The position numbers were made by a program, and so were the translations under genes. The notes beneath the pieces were generated by a model. It searched no databases, was not told the DNA's origin, and saw only the letters and a program-made list of their open reading frames with translations. From Allosaccharopolyspora coralli (GTDB lineage Bacteria; Actinomycetota; Actinomycetes; Mycobacteriales; Pseudonocardiaceae): DNA of 64,000 nt. Shown piece after piece: positions 8,838 through 16,933 of this stretch (position 1 is the stretch's first letter; each line of letters opens with the position of its first letter). The stretch lies in contig NZ_CP045929.1 in assembly GCF_009664835.1 (NCBI RefSeq), forward strand, positions 3,348,001 to 3,412,000, in the 5' to 3' direction.

Positions 8838-10262
8838 ATGAGCACCTCGAAGACCTTGGTCGCCGGCGTGGATTCCTCCACGCAGGCGACGAAAGTGGTG
8901 GTCTGTGACGCCGAGAGCGGCGCCGTCGTCCGCGAGGGCAGAGCGGCACATCCGGACGGCACCGAGACGGATCCGGAGATCTGGTGGCAGGCGATGCACT
9001 CGGCCACCGACGGTCTGCTCGAGGACGTCGCCGCGATCGGAATCGGTGCCCAGCAGCACGGAATGGTCGCGCTCGACGAGCACGGCGCGGTGATCCGGCC
9101 CGCACTGTTGTGGAACGACACCCGCTCCGCCCAGGCGGCGACGGACCTGATTGCCGAACTCGGCGGCGAACAGGAGTGGGCGAAAGCGGTCGGCACCGTC
9201 CCGGTCGCGAGTCTCACCGTCACCAAGCTGCGCTGGATGGCCGAGCACGAGCCGGAACTCAGCGACCGCGTCGCGCACGTGCTGCTCCCGCACGACTGGT
9301 TGACGTGGCGGTTGACCGGCGGCGACCCGGTGACCGATCGGGGAGACGCCTCGGGAACCGGATACTGGTCGCCGTCCGACGGGCGCTATCGACCCGACCT
9401 GCTCACCCACGCGTTCGGTCGTGAACCGCGAACCCCGACCGTGCTCGGGCCTGGCGAGGTCGCGGGCGAGACCCCCTCGGGCCGGGTGGTCTCGGCAGGG
9501 ACCGGGGACAACATGGGCGCCGCGCTCGGGCTCGATCTCGCGCCGGGGGACGTCGTGGTCTCCATCGGAACCAGCGGAACGGTATTCGCCTCGTCGGCCG
9601 CACCGACCGCGGACTCCACAGGCACGATCGCGGGATTCGCCGACGCGACGGGGAAATTCCTGCCTCTGGTCTGCACCCTCAACGCCGCCCGCGTTGTCAG
9701 CGCGACGGCAGAGATGCTCGGCGTCGAGATCGAGGAGTTGGACGAACTCGCCTCGCGCGCCGAGCCCGGTGCGGGCGGACTCGCGCTGCTGCCGTACCTC
9801 GACGGGGAACGCACGCCGAACCTGCCCGATGCCAGCGGAAGTCTCGTCGGTCTACGGCGGGACAACATGACACCCGAGAACGTCGCCCGCGCCGCGGTCG
9901 AAGGCATGCTCTGCGGCCTCGCCGCGGGTGTGGACGCGGTACGTGAGGCCGACGTGCCGCTGCGGCGGGTGTTGCTGATCGGAGGGGCCGCACAGTCCCG
10001 GACCGTGCGCGAAGCGGCACCCCAGGTGTTCGGCGTGCCGGTCACGGTGCCGCCAGCGGCGGAGTACGTGGCGGTCGGGGCGGCGCGCCAAGCGGCGTGG
10101 GCGCTGGCCGGTACCGCCGAGCCGCCCGCGTGGCCACTGCGTGGGGCGACACGCCTCGACGTCACCGACAACGACGCGGGGGAGCGGATCCGGCAGCGGC
10201 ATGGCGCCGCGCATCTGATGGTGCACGAGGACGGTCCACCGATCGACCGAGACAAGGAGTGA
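8838..10262 (+). CDS. xylB: Xylulokinase
   Basis: A 474-residue FGGY-family sugar kinase that phosphorylates D-xylulose to xylulose 5-phosphate for the pentose phosphate pathway. The N-terminal phosphate loop GVDSSTQATK, the substrate-binding region GIGAQQHGMV, the ADP-binding SIGTSGTVF and the C-terminal GGAAQS are all recognisable. Length is normal. It starts five bases after the dehydrogenase stop. Its presence after two polyol dehydrogenases is the main reason to read this operon as polyol to xylulose to pentose phosphate pathway. Confidence 0.92.
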   Translation: MSTSKTLVAGVDSSTQATKVVVCDAESGAVVREGRAAHPDGTETDPEIWWQAMHSATDGLLEDVAAIGIGAQQHGMVALDEHGAVIRPALLWNDTRSAQAATDLIAELGGEQEWAKAVGTVPVASLTVTKLRWMAEHEPELSDRVAHVLLPHDWLTWRLTGGDPVTDRGDASGTGYWSPSDGRYRPDLLTHAFGREPRTPTVLGPGEVAGETPSGRVVSAGTGDNMGAALGLDLAPGDVVVSIGTSGTVFASSAAPTADSTGTIAGFADATGKFLPLVCTLNAARVVSATAEMLGVEIEELDELASRAEPGAGGLALLPYLDGERTPNLPDASGSLVGLRRDNMTPENVARAAVEGMLCGLAAGVDAVREADVPLRRVLLIGGAAQSRTVREAAPQVFGVPVTVPPAAEYVAVGAARQAAWALAGTAEPPAWPLRGATRLDVTDNDAGERIRQRHGAAHLMVHEDGPPIDRDKE

Positions 10263-10264
10263 CG

Positions 10265-11332
10265 ATGGCGACCATCACCTACGACAAAGCCACCCGGCAG
10301 TACGCGGGCGCCGAACATCCCGCGGTGGACAAGCTGGATCTCGACATCGCGGACGGCGAGTTCCTCGTGCTGGTCGGGCCTTCCGGGTGTGGGAAGTCGA
10401 CCAGTTTGCGCATGCTCGCGGGGCTGGAGGACGTCGACGGCGGCACCATCCACATCGGAGACCAGGACGTCACCGGTTTGGAGCCTCGGGACCGGGACAT
10501 CGCGATGGTGTTCCAGAACTATGCGCTCTATCCGCACATGTCCGTCGGCGAGAACATGGGATTCGCACTGAAAATCGCGGGAATGTCCAAGGCGGACATT
10601 CAGAGTCGCGTCGAGGACGCCGCACGGCTGCTCAACCTGGAGGAGTTCCTCGAACGCAAGCCGAAGGCACTCTCCGGCGGCCAGCGTCAGCGCGTCGCGA
10701 TGGGTAGGGCGATCGTCCGCGAACCGCAGGTGTTCCTCATGGACGAGCCGCTGTCCAACCTGGACGCCAAACTCCGATCGTCCACCCGAGCACAGATCGG
10801 CCAGCTGCAACGGAAACTCGGCACCACGACGGTCTACGTCACCCACGATCAGATCGAGGCCATGACGATGGGGGACCGCGTCGCAGTGCTCCACGACGGT
10901 GTTCTCCAACAGTGCGACACCCCGCGCACGCTCTACGACCAGCCGATCAACTCGTTCGTCGCCGGGTTCATCGGCTCACCCGCGATGAACCTGTGCTCCG
11001 CCGACGTCGTCGACGGCGGTGTCCGGTTCGGTGGAACCACGGTGCCGGTCGGTCGGGACACCCTCCGGAACGCCGACGCAGGAACCGTCTTGCTCGGTGT
11101 TCGCCCGGAGGGCCTCGAACTCGCCGACGACGGCATCCCGCTCACCGTCGATCTCGTGGAGGAACTCGGCGCCGAAGCGCTCTGCCACGGCCACGTCGAC
11201 GGGCACGAGGACACGACGATCGTGGTCCGGGTGGACGCTCGCGTGCCACCGAAGACGGGATCGAGGGTGCACGTGCGCATCCGCCAGGGCGAACACCACC
11301 TGTTCTCCGCCGACACCGGGCAGAGACTCTGA
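10265..11332 (+). CDS. Carbohydrate ABC transporter ATP-binding protein (UgpC/MsmK type)
   Basis: A 355-residue ATPase that powers uptake through the two permeases upstream. Walker A is GPSGCGKS (38-45); the signature LSGGQRQRVAMGRAIVR, Walker B VFLMDEPLSNLD and switch histidine THDQIEAM follow. About 120 C-terminal residues form the TOBE/OB regulatory domain typical of this subfamily. The start at 10265 follows AAGGAG and is two bases after the xylB stop. It is the last gene of the operon: an IS256-family element begins four bases after its stop codon. Confidence 0.92.
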   Translation: MATITYDKATRQYAGAEHPAVDKLDLDIADGEFLVLVGPSGCGKSTSLRMLAGLEDVDGGTIHIGDQDVTGLEPRDRDIAMVFQNYALYPHMSVGENMGFALKIAGMSKADIQSRVEDAARLLNLEEFLERKPKALSGGQRQRVAMGRAIVREPQVFLMDEPLSNLDAKLRSSTRAQIGQLQRKLGTTTVYVTHDQIEAMTMGDRVAVLHDGVLQQCDTPRTLYDQPINSFVAGFIGSPAMNLCSADVVDGGVRFGGTTVPVGRDTLRNADAGTVLLGVRPEGLELADDGIPLTVDLVEELGAEALCHGHVDGHEDTTIVVRVDARVPPKTGSRVHVRIRQGEHHLFSADTGQRL

Positions 11333-11335
11333 GGC

Positions 11336-12820
11336 GTGAGCCTTTTTGGTTGAGCAATGCTTGGGACCTGTGGATCGGCTGGGAGGGGGCGTACCTTCCC
11401 AGTGATCGAGTGAAGGTTCTCAAGCATGACCGGCGTTGCAGCGCTGGTCGGGAAGGTACGACCCATGCTTAGCGTAGTCCCTGATCCCACTTCTGGTAAT
11501 GATGGCTCGACACAGGGCTCGTCGCCCTCGTCGTTGCTGGATGAGATTGCTCGTGAGGGTGCTCGGCGGATGTTGGCTGAGGCTCTGCAGGCCGAGGTGG
11601 ATGCCTATATCTCCCAGCACTCCGGAGAGCGTGACGAGCACGGTCACCGGCTGGTGGTGCGCAACGGCTCGCACCAACCGCGTGAGGTGCTGACCAGCTC
11701 CGGTGCTGTCGAGGTCACCGCCCCGCGGGTCAATGACAAGCGCATCGACCCCGACACTGGCGAGCGCAAGCGGTTCTCCTCGGCGATCCTGCCGCCGTGG
11801 GCCCGCAAGTCACCCAAGATCACCGAGGTGTTGCCGCTGCTGTACCTGCACGGCCTCTCGTCCGGGGATTTCGTGCCCGCGCTGGGACAGTTCCTCGGCT
11901 CGACCAAGGGCCTGTCGTCGACGGTGATCACGAAGCTCACCGAGCAGTGGAAGGCCGAACAACGAGCCTTCGCCGCACGCGATCTGTCCGCAGTGGACTA
12001 CGTGTATGTGTGGGCCGACGGCATTCACGTCAACATCCGCCTCGACGAGCACAAACTCTGCCTGCTGGTGCTCATCGGTGTCCGCGCCGACGGCCGCAAG
12101 GAACTCATCACGCTGGCCGATGGCTACCGCGAGTCCACCGAGTCCTGGGCCGATGTGCTGCGCGATTGCGCCCGCCGCGGCATGCGCGCCCCGACCCTGG
12201 CCATCGGCGACGGGGCCCTCGGGTTCTGGGGCGCACTGCGCGAGGTCTTCCCGACCACGGCCGAGCAGCGGTGCTGGTTCCACAAGACCGGCAACGTGCT
12301 GGCCGCCCTGCCGAAATCCGCCCAACCCGGCGCGAAAAAGGCCCTGGCCGAGATCTGGAACGCCGAGGACAAACACCACGCGCGTGAGGCCGTGACCGCC
12401 TTCGAGACCACCTACGGCGCGAAGTTTCCCAAGGCCGTCGCCAAGCTCACCGACGACCTCGACGAGCTACTCGCGTTCTTCGACTACCCGGCCGAACACT
12501 GGCAACACCTGCGCACCACCAACCCGATCGAGTCGACCTTCGCGACCGTGCGGCATCGAACGAAGGTCACCAAGGGACCCGGCTCGCGGGCTGCCGGGCT
12601 GGCCATGGCATTCAAGCTCATCGAATCCGCCCAAACCCGCTGGCGCGCGATCAACGCACCCCACCTCGTGGCCCTCGTCCGCGCCGGCGCCCGCTTCACA
12701 GCCGGCCAACTCATCGAACGCCCCGACGACCACGCCCCACCCTCAGCAGCCTAAACAAACTTCATCCACAGGTATTGACAATTGCTCTTTTTGGTTCCTA
12801 TGACCACCAAAAAGGCTCAC
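11336..12820. mobile_element. IS256-family insertion sequence, intact
   Basis: The element is bounded by perfect 15-bp terminal inverted repeats, GTGAGCCTTTTTGGT at 11336-11350 and its complement at 12806-12820; one further outer base also pairs. It carries one intact transposase gene. IS256-family elements normally leave 8-9 bp target duplications, but the flanks (TCTGAGGC on the left, GCGCGGAT on the right) do not match. The region may therefore have been rearranged after insertion. It lies directly between the polyol operon and the MFS carrier gene. Confidence 0.9.
11426..12754 (+). CDS. IS256-family (mutator-type) transposase
   Basis: A 442-residue transposase. The DDE triad appears as YVWADGIHVN (first Asp), AIGDGALGFW (second Asp) and TTNPIEST (Glu), with the conserved CWFHKTGNVL between. 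An alternative ATG at 11465 would remove 13 residues. An 11-bp inverted repeat (CGTACCTTCCC at 11390-11400, GGGAAGGTACG at 11450-11460) would fold the first start into a long hairpin. IS elements often use such structures to limit translation of read-through mRNA. No frameshift or internal stop is seen, so the enzyme is probably active. Confidence 0.92.
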   Translation: MTGVAALVGKVRPMLSVVPDPTSGNDGSTQGSSPSSLLDEIAREGARRMLAEALQAEVDAYISQHSGERDEHGHRLVVRNGSHQPREVLTSSGAVEVTAPRVNDKRIDPDTGERKRFSSAILPPWARKSPKITEVLPLLYLHGLSSGDFVPALGQFLGSTKGLSSTVITKLTEQWKAEQRAFAARDLSAVDYVYVWADGIHVNIRLDEHKLCLLVLIGVRADGRKELITLADGYRESTESWADVLRDCARRGMRAPTLAIGDGALGFWGALREVFPTTAEQRCWFHKTGNVLAALPKSAQPGAKKALAEIWNAEDKHHAREAVTAFETTYGAKFPKAVAKLTDDLDELLAFFDYPAEHWQHLRTTNPIESTFATVRHRTKVTKGPGSRAAGLAMAFKLIESAQTRWRAINAPHLVALVRAGARFTAGQLIERPDDHAPPSAA

Positions 12821-12872
12821 GCGCGGATCAGCCCTGTCGGAGGCGGCGGGTTCGCGGCTATCTTGCCGTAGT

Positions 12873-14309
12873 GTGCCCGTGATCACACGGCCACGTGAGG
12901 CTCCGGGGTGCCCCGCACCCCTTGTCCGGGCGGAGGCGGCTTTGGCGGACGCGGCGACACGACCTGCGACCACTCCCGGCATGCGTGGCGGTCGCGCGTT
13001 CTACTTCTTCGGCGCTCTCGGCGCCGTGCTCTACGGCTACGACACCGGCGTCATCGGTGGCGCGATGCTGTTCATCAGTGACGACTGGCAGGTCGGTTCG
13101 TTCGCCGAGGGACTCATCACCAGCTGCATCCTCGTCGGAGCGATGATCGGTGCACTGTTCGGTGGGCCGATCGCCGACCGGATCGGGCGTCGCGGGGTCG
13201 TGTTCGTCTGCTCGGTGATCTTCTTTCTCGGCGCGCTCGCGTCGGCTGTGGCCACGGATGTCGCGACGTTGGTGGCCGCGCGAACCGTGCTCGGTCTCGC
13301 CGTCGGTGGCGCCTCCGTGATCGTGCCGCTCTACCTCGCCGAGATGGCACCGACGCACATTCGTGGCGCCATCGCGACGATGAACCAGGCGTTGATCATC
13401 CTGGGCGTCGGGCTGGCCTCCCTGGTCACGTTCCTCGCCCGCGACGGCGGAGCGTGGCGACTCGCGTTCGGGCTCGGCGCCGTTCCGGCCGTGGTCCTGC
13501 TCGTCGGTATCGCGTTCATGCCGGAAACACCGCGGTGGCTGGTGAAACGCGGCCGCGACGACGAAGCCCGAGCCGTACTCTCGATCACACGACCGGCGGC
13601 CATAGTGGACGCCGAGCTCGCGGAGATTCGCGACGTCGAATCCGCGAGTGTTCGCAGCAGCGGGCCAGCAGTGTTGTGGTCGACGCCCTGGATCAGAGCG
13701 ATCCTGCTCGTCGGGGTCGGACTCGCCGTAGCCCAACAACTCACCGGGATCAACACGATCGTCTACTACACGCCGAAGATCCTGGAGTCCCTCGGGGCGA
13801 CGGAGACGTTCGCGCTGTTCTTCGGCGTCATCAACACCGTGCCCAACCTCGTCGCCGTGCTGATCGCGGCTCGTATCGTCGACCGCGTCGGACGCACCCC
13901 GCTGTTGACCTACGGCAGCGTCGGCACCGCGCTCGGAATGTTCGCACTCGGCCTGCCGCAACTTCTCGGCGCCTCACCTACCGTGACGAACGCCGGGGCC
14001 GTGGCCGGTCTCGTGATCTTCACGGTCACGTTCTCGCTGACCTGGGGCCCAGTTCTCTGGGTGATGCTCTCCGAGATCTTCCCGCTGAACGTGCGGGGCG
14101 CCGCGATGGGCATCGCCACGATCGCCAACTGGGTGTTCAACTTCGCGGTGTCGTTGAGCCTGCCGGTGCTCATCGCCGCATGGGGCACCGGGGCGGTGTT
14201 CACCATGTACGGGCTTTTCGGGGTGCTCGTGCTCGGGTTCGTCGTCAAGTGGGTTCCCGAAACCAAGTCCCGGAGCCTCGAGCAGATCGAACTCGACTTC
14301 CGCCGGTGA
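12873..14309 (+). CDS. Sugar porter-family MFS transporter
   Basis: A 12-helix major facilitator carrier of the sugar porter family, expected to import a monosaccharide or polyol with protons. Signatures are GYDTGVIGGA in helix 1, DRIGRR between helices 2 and 3, PETPRWL at the end of the first half, QQLTGINTIVYYTP in helix 7, and PETKSRSLEQIE at the C-terminus. The start is uncertain: GTG at 12873 gives 478 residues, while ATG at 12981 gives 442 and begins just before helix 1, as in most family members. Neither has a strong ribosome site. The IS256 element ends about 50 bases upstream and may have replaced the native promoter. Confidence 0.88.
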   Translation: MPVITRPREAPGCPAPLVRAEAALADAATRPATTPGMRGGRAFYFFGALGAVLYGYDTGVIGGAMLFISDDWQVGSFAEGLITSCILVGAMIGALFGGPIADRIGRRGVVFVCSVIFFLGALASAVATDVATLVAARTVLGLAVGGASVIVPLYLAEMAPTHIRGAIATMNQALIILGVGLASLVTFLARDGGAWRLAFGLGAVPAVVLLVGIAFMPETPRWLVKRGRDDEARAVLSITRPAAIVDAELAEIRDVESASVRSSGPAVLWSTPWIRAILLVGVGLAVAQQLTGINTIVYYTPKILESLGATETFALFFGVINTVPNLVAVLIAARIVDRVGRTPLLTYGSVGTALGMFALGLPQLLGASPTVTNAGAVAGLVIFTVTFSLTWGPVLWVMLSEIFPLNVRGAAMGIATIANWVFNFAVSLSLPVLIAAWGTGAVFTMYGLFGVLVLGFVVKWVPETKSRSLEQIELDFRR

Positions 14310-14379
14310 GCGTGCATACAGAGTGCCGGGGAGTTCGTGGTGCCCCGTGCAGCCATTTCCGACTACACGGGGCTCGACA

Positions 14380-14886
14380 TTACGACGTGCATCCGCCGGT
14401 GTTCGCAGCTCGCAGCCCGAAGTCGCTCACCGCTTCCGCCTGGTCGAACGCGAAACGGTACTTCGACCCCGGCTCACCGCCGGGCACGTCGGTCTCGACG
14501 ATCCAGTCCTGCGGCGGGACCGGCGTCAGGTCCTCGTAGGCGGCCTCGACGTCAGAGCGAGCGGTGCCGAGCGTGACGTGCTCCGGCGTGCGTGACAACG
14601 ACGTGCCGCCGATGAACACCACCCCCTCGGCCGGGTCGACGAACACGCCGCTACCGGGGTTCGACTGACCCTCTTCAGGGCGCAGCGAGTAGTACGTGCA
14701 GTTCTCGCCGACCTGCTTGCCGACGAGCAATCCGGTCGCCTCGGCCTCGGCCAGGGACTGACCGAGATGCAACGTCTTGTAACCGTCCGGCCCGACAACG
14801 GCGTCGTCCGCGGCTTGAGCGACTCCGCCGCCCAACGCACACGCGGCAGCGACCGCGACACCTGCCATCACACTACGTTTGAACAT
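14380..14886 (-). CDS. Secreted protein of unknown function
   Basis: I do not recognise this 168-residue protein. It begins with a clear Sec signal peptide (MFKRSVMAGVAVAAACALGG, cleavage probably after AQA near residue 26). The mature part is acidic, with two cysteines and several short beta-like segments (YKTLHLGQSLAEAEATGLL, GVVFIGGTS). The start at 14886 is preceded by GGGGAGGTC. It converges on the MFS gene. The first IS3-family element lies just upstream, so its native promoter may be affected. Confidence 0.75.
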   Translation of the reverse strand: MFKRSVMAGVAVAAACALGGGVAQAADDAVVGPDGYKTLHLGQSLAEAEATGLLVGKQVGENCTYYSLRPEEGQSNPGSGVFVDPAEGVVFIGGTSLSRTPEHVTLGTARSDVEAAYEDLTPVPPQDWIVETDVPGGEPGSKYRFAFDQAEAVSDFGLRAANTGGCTS

Positions 14887-14992
14887 CGAAGACCTCCCCA
14901 GTGTTTCGTGCTTCCACCCCGATTCACGCACCCGTCCTGGTGGTGGGTTTGAGGGGCCGGCCTGTTTTCGGACGGCTTGTTAGTGGGTTATT

Positions 14993-15895
14993 TTATGCCG
15001 CGTTCGCATGGTTGTAGTACTCGGCATGGGCTTCGTTCGGGGCCTTGTATCCGATAGCGGAATGGAGCCTGCGGTGATTGTATCGAAGCTCGATATAGGA
15101 AGCAATGTCAGCCTTGGCGTGGTCTTTGGTGAGGTAGGTAACTCGATGAACGCGTTCATTTTTCAGGGTGGCGAAGAAGGATTCGGCCATGGCGTTATCG
15201 AAGCATATCCCGGTGCGTCCGACGGATTGTCGGATGCCGAGCGAGCGTAGCGTCATCGCGAAGTCGGCGGACGTGTAGTTGCTGCCCCTGTCTGAATGGA
15301 AAATCGCGCGGGCGGGAAGGGTGTGGTTGCGGGCAGCCATGTGGATCGCCTTCTCGATAAGTGGTGTGCGGTAGTGGTCGTCGATGGCCCATCCGACGAC
15401 GGCTTTCGAATAACAGTCGATGACCGTGGCCAGATACACCCATCCCTGTCCGGTCGGGATATAGGTGATGTCGCCAACCAATTTCTCGCCCGGCTCACGG
15501 GCGGTGAAGTCACGTTTGAGCAGGTCCGGCAGCACGTGCGTGCTCGCCTGGGTCAGGCTCGGGCGCCAGGGCCGAGGCTGGCAGGGGACGAGCTGCTGAT
15601 CCCGCATGATGCTGCGCACGAGCTCCGGCGTGGCCGGCTCTCCGCAGCGGGCCAGCCACGCGTGGATGCGCCGGTGGCCGTAGGTGCCATCGGAGTCGTC
15701 GAAACACTTCTTGATCAACGTGCCCAGGTAGCGACGGCGCCGGTCGGTGTCCGACTCGGGTCGCGACAGCCAGTCGTAGAATCCAGATTTCGACACGTTG
15801 AGCCAGGCACACATGTTCTCCACGGTGTAGCTCTTCACGCCGTGTTCGTCCGTGGTGTCCTTCTCTGCAGCGATGAACGCGTACCGCTGGCTCAC
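14993..15895 (-). CDS. IS3-family transposase OrfB (integrase core)
   Basis: A 300-residue transposase with an N-terminal HTH_21-like region (YGHRRIHAWLAR) and an rve integrase core. The DDE residues are seen in VGDITYIPTGQGW (Asp), IFHSDRGSNYTS (Asp) and NAMAESFFATLKNE (Glu), ending with the family signature YNHRRLHSAIGYKAP. The GTG start at 15895 overlaps the orfA stop as GTGA, a -1 relation that permits coupled or frameshifted expression of an OrfAB fusion. The frame is intact. Confidence 0.93.
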   Translation of the reverse strand: MSQRYAFIAAEKDTTDEHGVKSYTVENMCAWLNVSKSGFYDWLSRPESDTDRRRRYLGTLIKKCFDDSDGTYGHRRIHAWLARCGEPATPELVRSIMRDQQLVPCQPRPWRPSLTQASTHVLPDLLKRDFTAREPGEKLVGDITYIPTGQGWVYLATVIDCYSKAVVGWAIDDHYRTPLIEKAIHMAARNHTLPARAIFHSDRGSNYTSADFAMTLRSLGIRQSVGRTGICFDNAMAESFFATLKNERVHRVTYLTKDHAKADIASYIELRYNHRRLHSAIGYKAPNEAHAEYYNHANAA

Positions 15896-16185
15896 CGATA
15901 CTCGCTGGCAAAGAAGGCGGCTGCTTTTCCCAGAAATTCCGTCTTCATGCGCAGCTGACGATTCTCTTCTTCCAGCTCACGCAGTCGCGCACGCTCGGAC
16001 ACGCTCAACGACGGCTCCGGAGCATCGTGCGCGGCCTCGTACGCGTTCACCCAGTTCCGCAGGGTCTGCTGATTCAACCCGAGCTCGCGAGCAACCTCGG
16101 CCACCGTACGACCGGTCTCGGTCACCATCTTCGCCGCTTCATCCCGAAACTCGGGAGAATACGACCGACGCTTCGTTCCAGACAC
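15892..16185 (-). CDS. IS3-family transposase OrfA (HTH)
   Basis: A small protein of about 97 residues with a helix-turn-helix (TVAEVARELGLNQQTLRNWV) and a C-terminal leucine-zipper-like coiled coil (RLRELEEENRQLRMKTEFL) typical of IS3 OrfA. The GTG at 16185 is chosen because GAGGGAAGG lies six bases before it; a TTG at 16191 is possible. It provides terminal repeat recognition for OrfB. Confidence 0.9.
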   Translation of the reverse strand: MSGTKRRSYSPEFRDEAAKMVTETGRTVAEVARELGLNQQTLRNWVNAYEAAHDAPEPSLSVSERARLRELEEENRQLRMKTEFLGKAAAFFASEYR

Positions 16186-16255
16186 AGACAACCTTCCCTC
16201 GAAGGAGCGATTTTAGTTGGCTGCCTGTCCGAAAACGCCACGGCCCTCTATGGAC

Positions 16256-16286
16256 TGGACCTCGACTGTGGTTGAAGTTCTAGAGT
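16256..16286 (+). promoter_or_regulatory. MerR/SoxR-type promoter with 19-bp spacer
   Basis: TGGACC (16256-16261) and TAGAGT (16281-16286) are separated by exactly 19 bases. The spacer carries a dyad, ACCTCGAC - TGTG - GTTGAAGT (16259-16278), that matches in six of eight positions. This is the geometry of promoters twisted open by MerR-family activators. The IS3 element ends about 20 bases upstream. No merR gene is seen in the window, so the regulator is unlinked or was displaced. Confidence 0.6.
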
Positions 16287-16293
16287 ATGAGTC

Positions 16294-16374
16294 ATGCCCA
16301 TTGGTGAGACGGGAGCCAGTCTGTTCACGAACCGAAAGGTGGTCGAACATTTCGAACAGGTGCACATCGCCTGA
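16294..16374 (+). CDS. Short ORF downstream of the MerR-type promoter
   Basis: A 26-codon ORF begins eight bases after the -10 box of the MerR-type promoter: ATGCCCATTGGTGAG onward, ending in a TGA at 16372-16374. It encodes a mixed peptide rich in Val, Glu and His and has normal host codon use. It is in the same frame as the PPOX gene that follows. It could be the remains of an N-terminal extension, a leader peptide or a real small protein. No family is recognised. Confidence 0.35.
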   Translation: MPIGETGASLFTNRKVVEHFEQVHIA

Positions 16375-16386
16375 GCCTGCGCGCAC

Positions 16387-16418
16387 GTTCGGCCGAACGC
16401 GGAGGTGACGCCTACGCT
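16387..16418 (+). promoter_or_regulatory. Leaderless promoter with palindrome before the PPOX gene
   Basis: TACGCT (16413-16418) sits seven bases before the ATG at 16426, the spacing expected for a leaderless transcript. A perfect 12-base palindrome, GTTCGGCCGAAC (16387-16398), covers the -35 region and could be an operator. Confidence 0.45.
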
Positions 16419-16425
16419 GGGGAGC

Positions 16426-16887
16426 ATGGCACCGAAGATCGCCACCAACGACCGAGTCGACCGGGACACGCTGCTGGAGTTCCTCCGCGAGCGACACCGC
16501 GCACTGATCATCACCCGCCGGACCGACGATTCACCGCAGATCTCCCCTGTCACCTGCGGCGTCGACTCCGACGGGCGCCTCGTCGTGTCCACGTACCCGG
16601 AACGCGCCAAGACGAAGAACCTCCGGCGGGACAGCCGGGTGACGATGTGCGTGCTTTCCGACGAGTGGGACGGGCCGTGGGTTCAGATCGACGGCACCGG
16701 CGAGGTGCTGGACCTTCCGGACGCGCTGGAACCGCTCGTCGAGTACTTCCGCAGTATCTCCGGTGAGCATCCGAACTGGGACGAGTACCGCGAAGCGATG
16801 ACCCGGCAAGGCAAGTCGTTGATCCGGGTGAGCATCGACCGCTGGGGCCCGATCGCCACCGGCGGTTTCCCGCCCGGCCGGGCGTGA
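16426..16887 (+). CDS. PPOX-class F420/FMN-dependent enzyme
   Basis: A 153-residue split-barrel protein of the pyridoxamine-phosphate-oxidase-like superfamily, in the branch where actinobacterial members bind F420 or FMN and reduce small molecules. Typical features are the N-terminal helix (DTLLEFLRERHRALIITRR), the strand pair SPVTCGVDSDGRLVVST, and KTKNLRRDSRVTMCVLSDEW. ATG at 16426 is preferred because a -10-like TACGCT lies seven bases upstream, suggesting a leaderless mRNA; a GTG at 16405 would add seven residues. The substrate and cofactor are not readable from sequence. It converges on the large propeller gene across a strong hairpin. Confidence 0.8.
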   Translation: MAPKIATNDRVDRDTLLEFLRERHRALIITRRTDDSPQISPVTCGVDSDGRLVVSTYPERAKTKNLRRDSRVTMCVLSDEWDGPWVQIDGTGEVLDLPDALEPLVEYFRSISGEHPNWDEYREAMTRQGKSLIRVSIDRWGPIATGGFPPGRA

Positions 16888-16891
16888 GGAA

Positions 16892-16928
16892 TGGGCGCGC
16901 CGCACCGCAGTGCGACGCGGCGCGCCCA
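16892..16928. terminator. Hairpin between convergent genes
   Basis: A perfect 12-bp stem (TGGGCGCGCCGC and its complement, loop of 13) lies within the 46 bases between two converging stop codons. It probably acts as a two-way terminator; there is no clear T-run. Confidence 0.75.
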
Positions 16929-16933
16929 CCGGC

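Larger units (their letters stand above)
14963..16237 (-). mobile_element. IS3-family insertion sequence no. 1
   Basis: It holds overlapping orfA and orfB reading on the minus strand. The ends share an inverted repeat, GTTTTCGGAC at 14964-14973 and GTCCGAAAAC at 16227-16236, inside a wider imperfect match (GGGCCG on the outside of both ends). The exact outer borders could be up to ten bases further out. I could not fix a convincing 3-bp target duplication. The element sits between the secreted protein gene and a MerR-type promoter. Confidence 0.85.

Noticed and set aside
14941-16250. A precise target duplication for IS3 element no. 1
   Set aside because: GCC occurs next to both ends but only if the two ends are cut at different points of the inverted repeat; not convincing.
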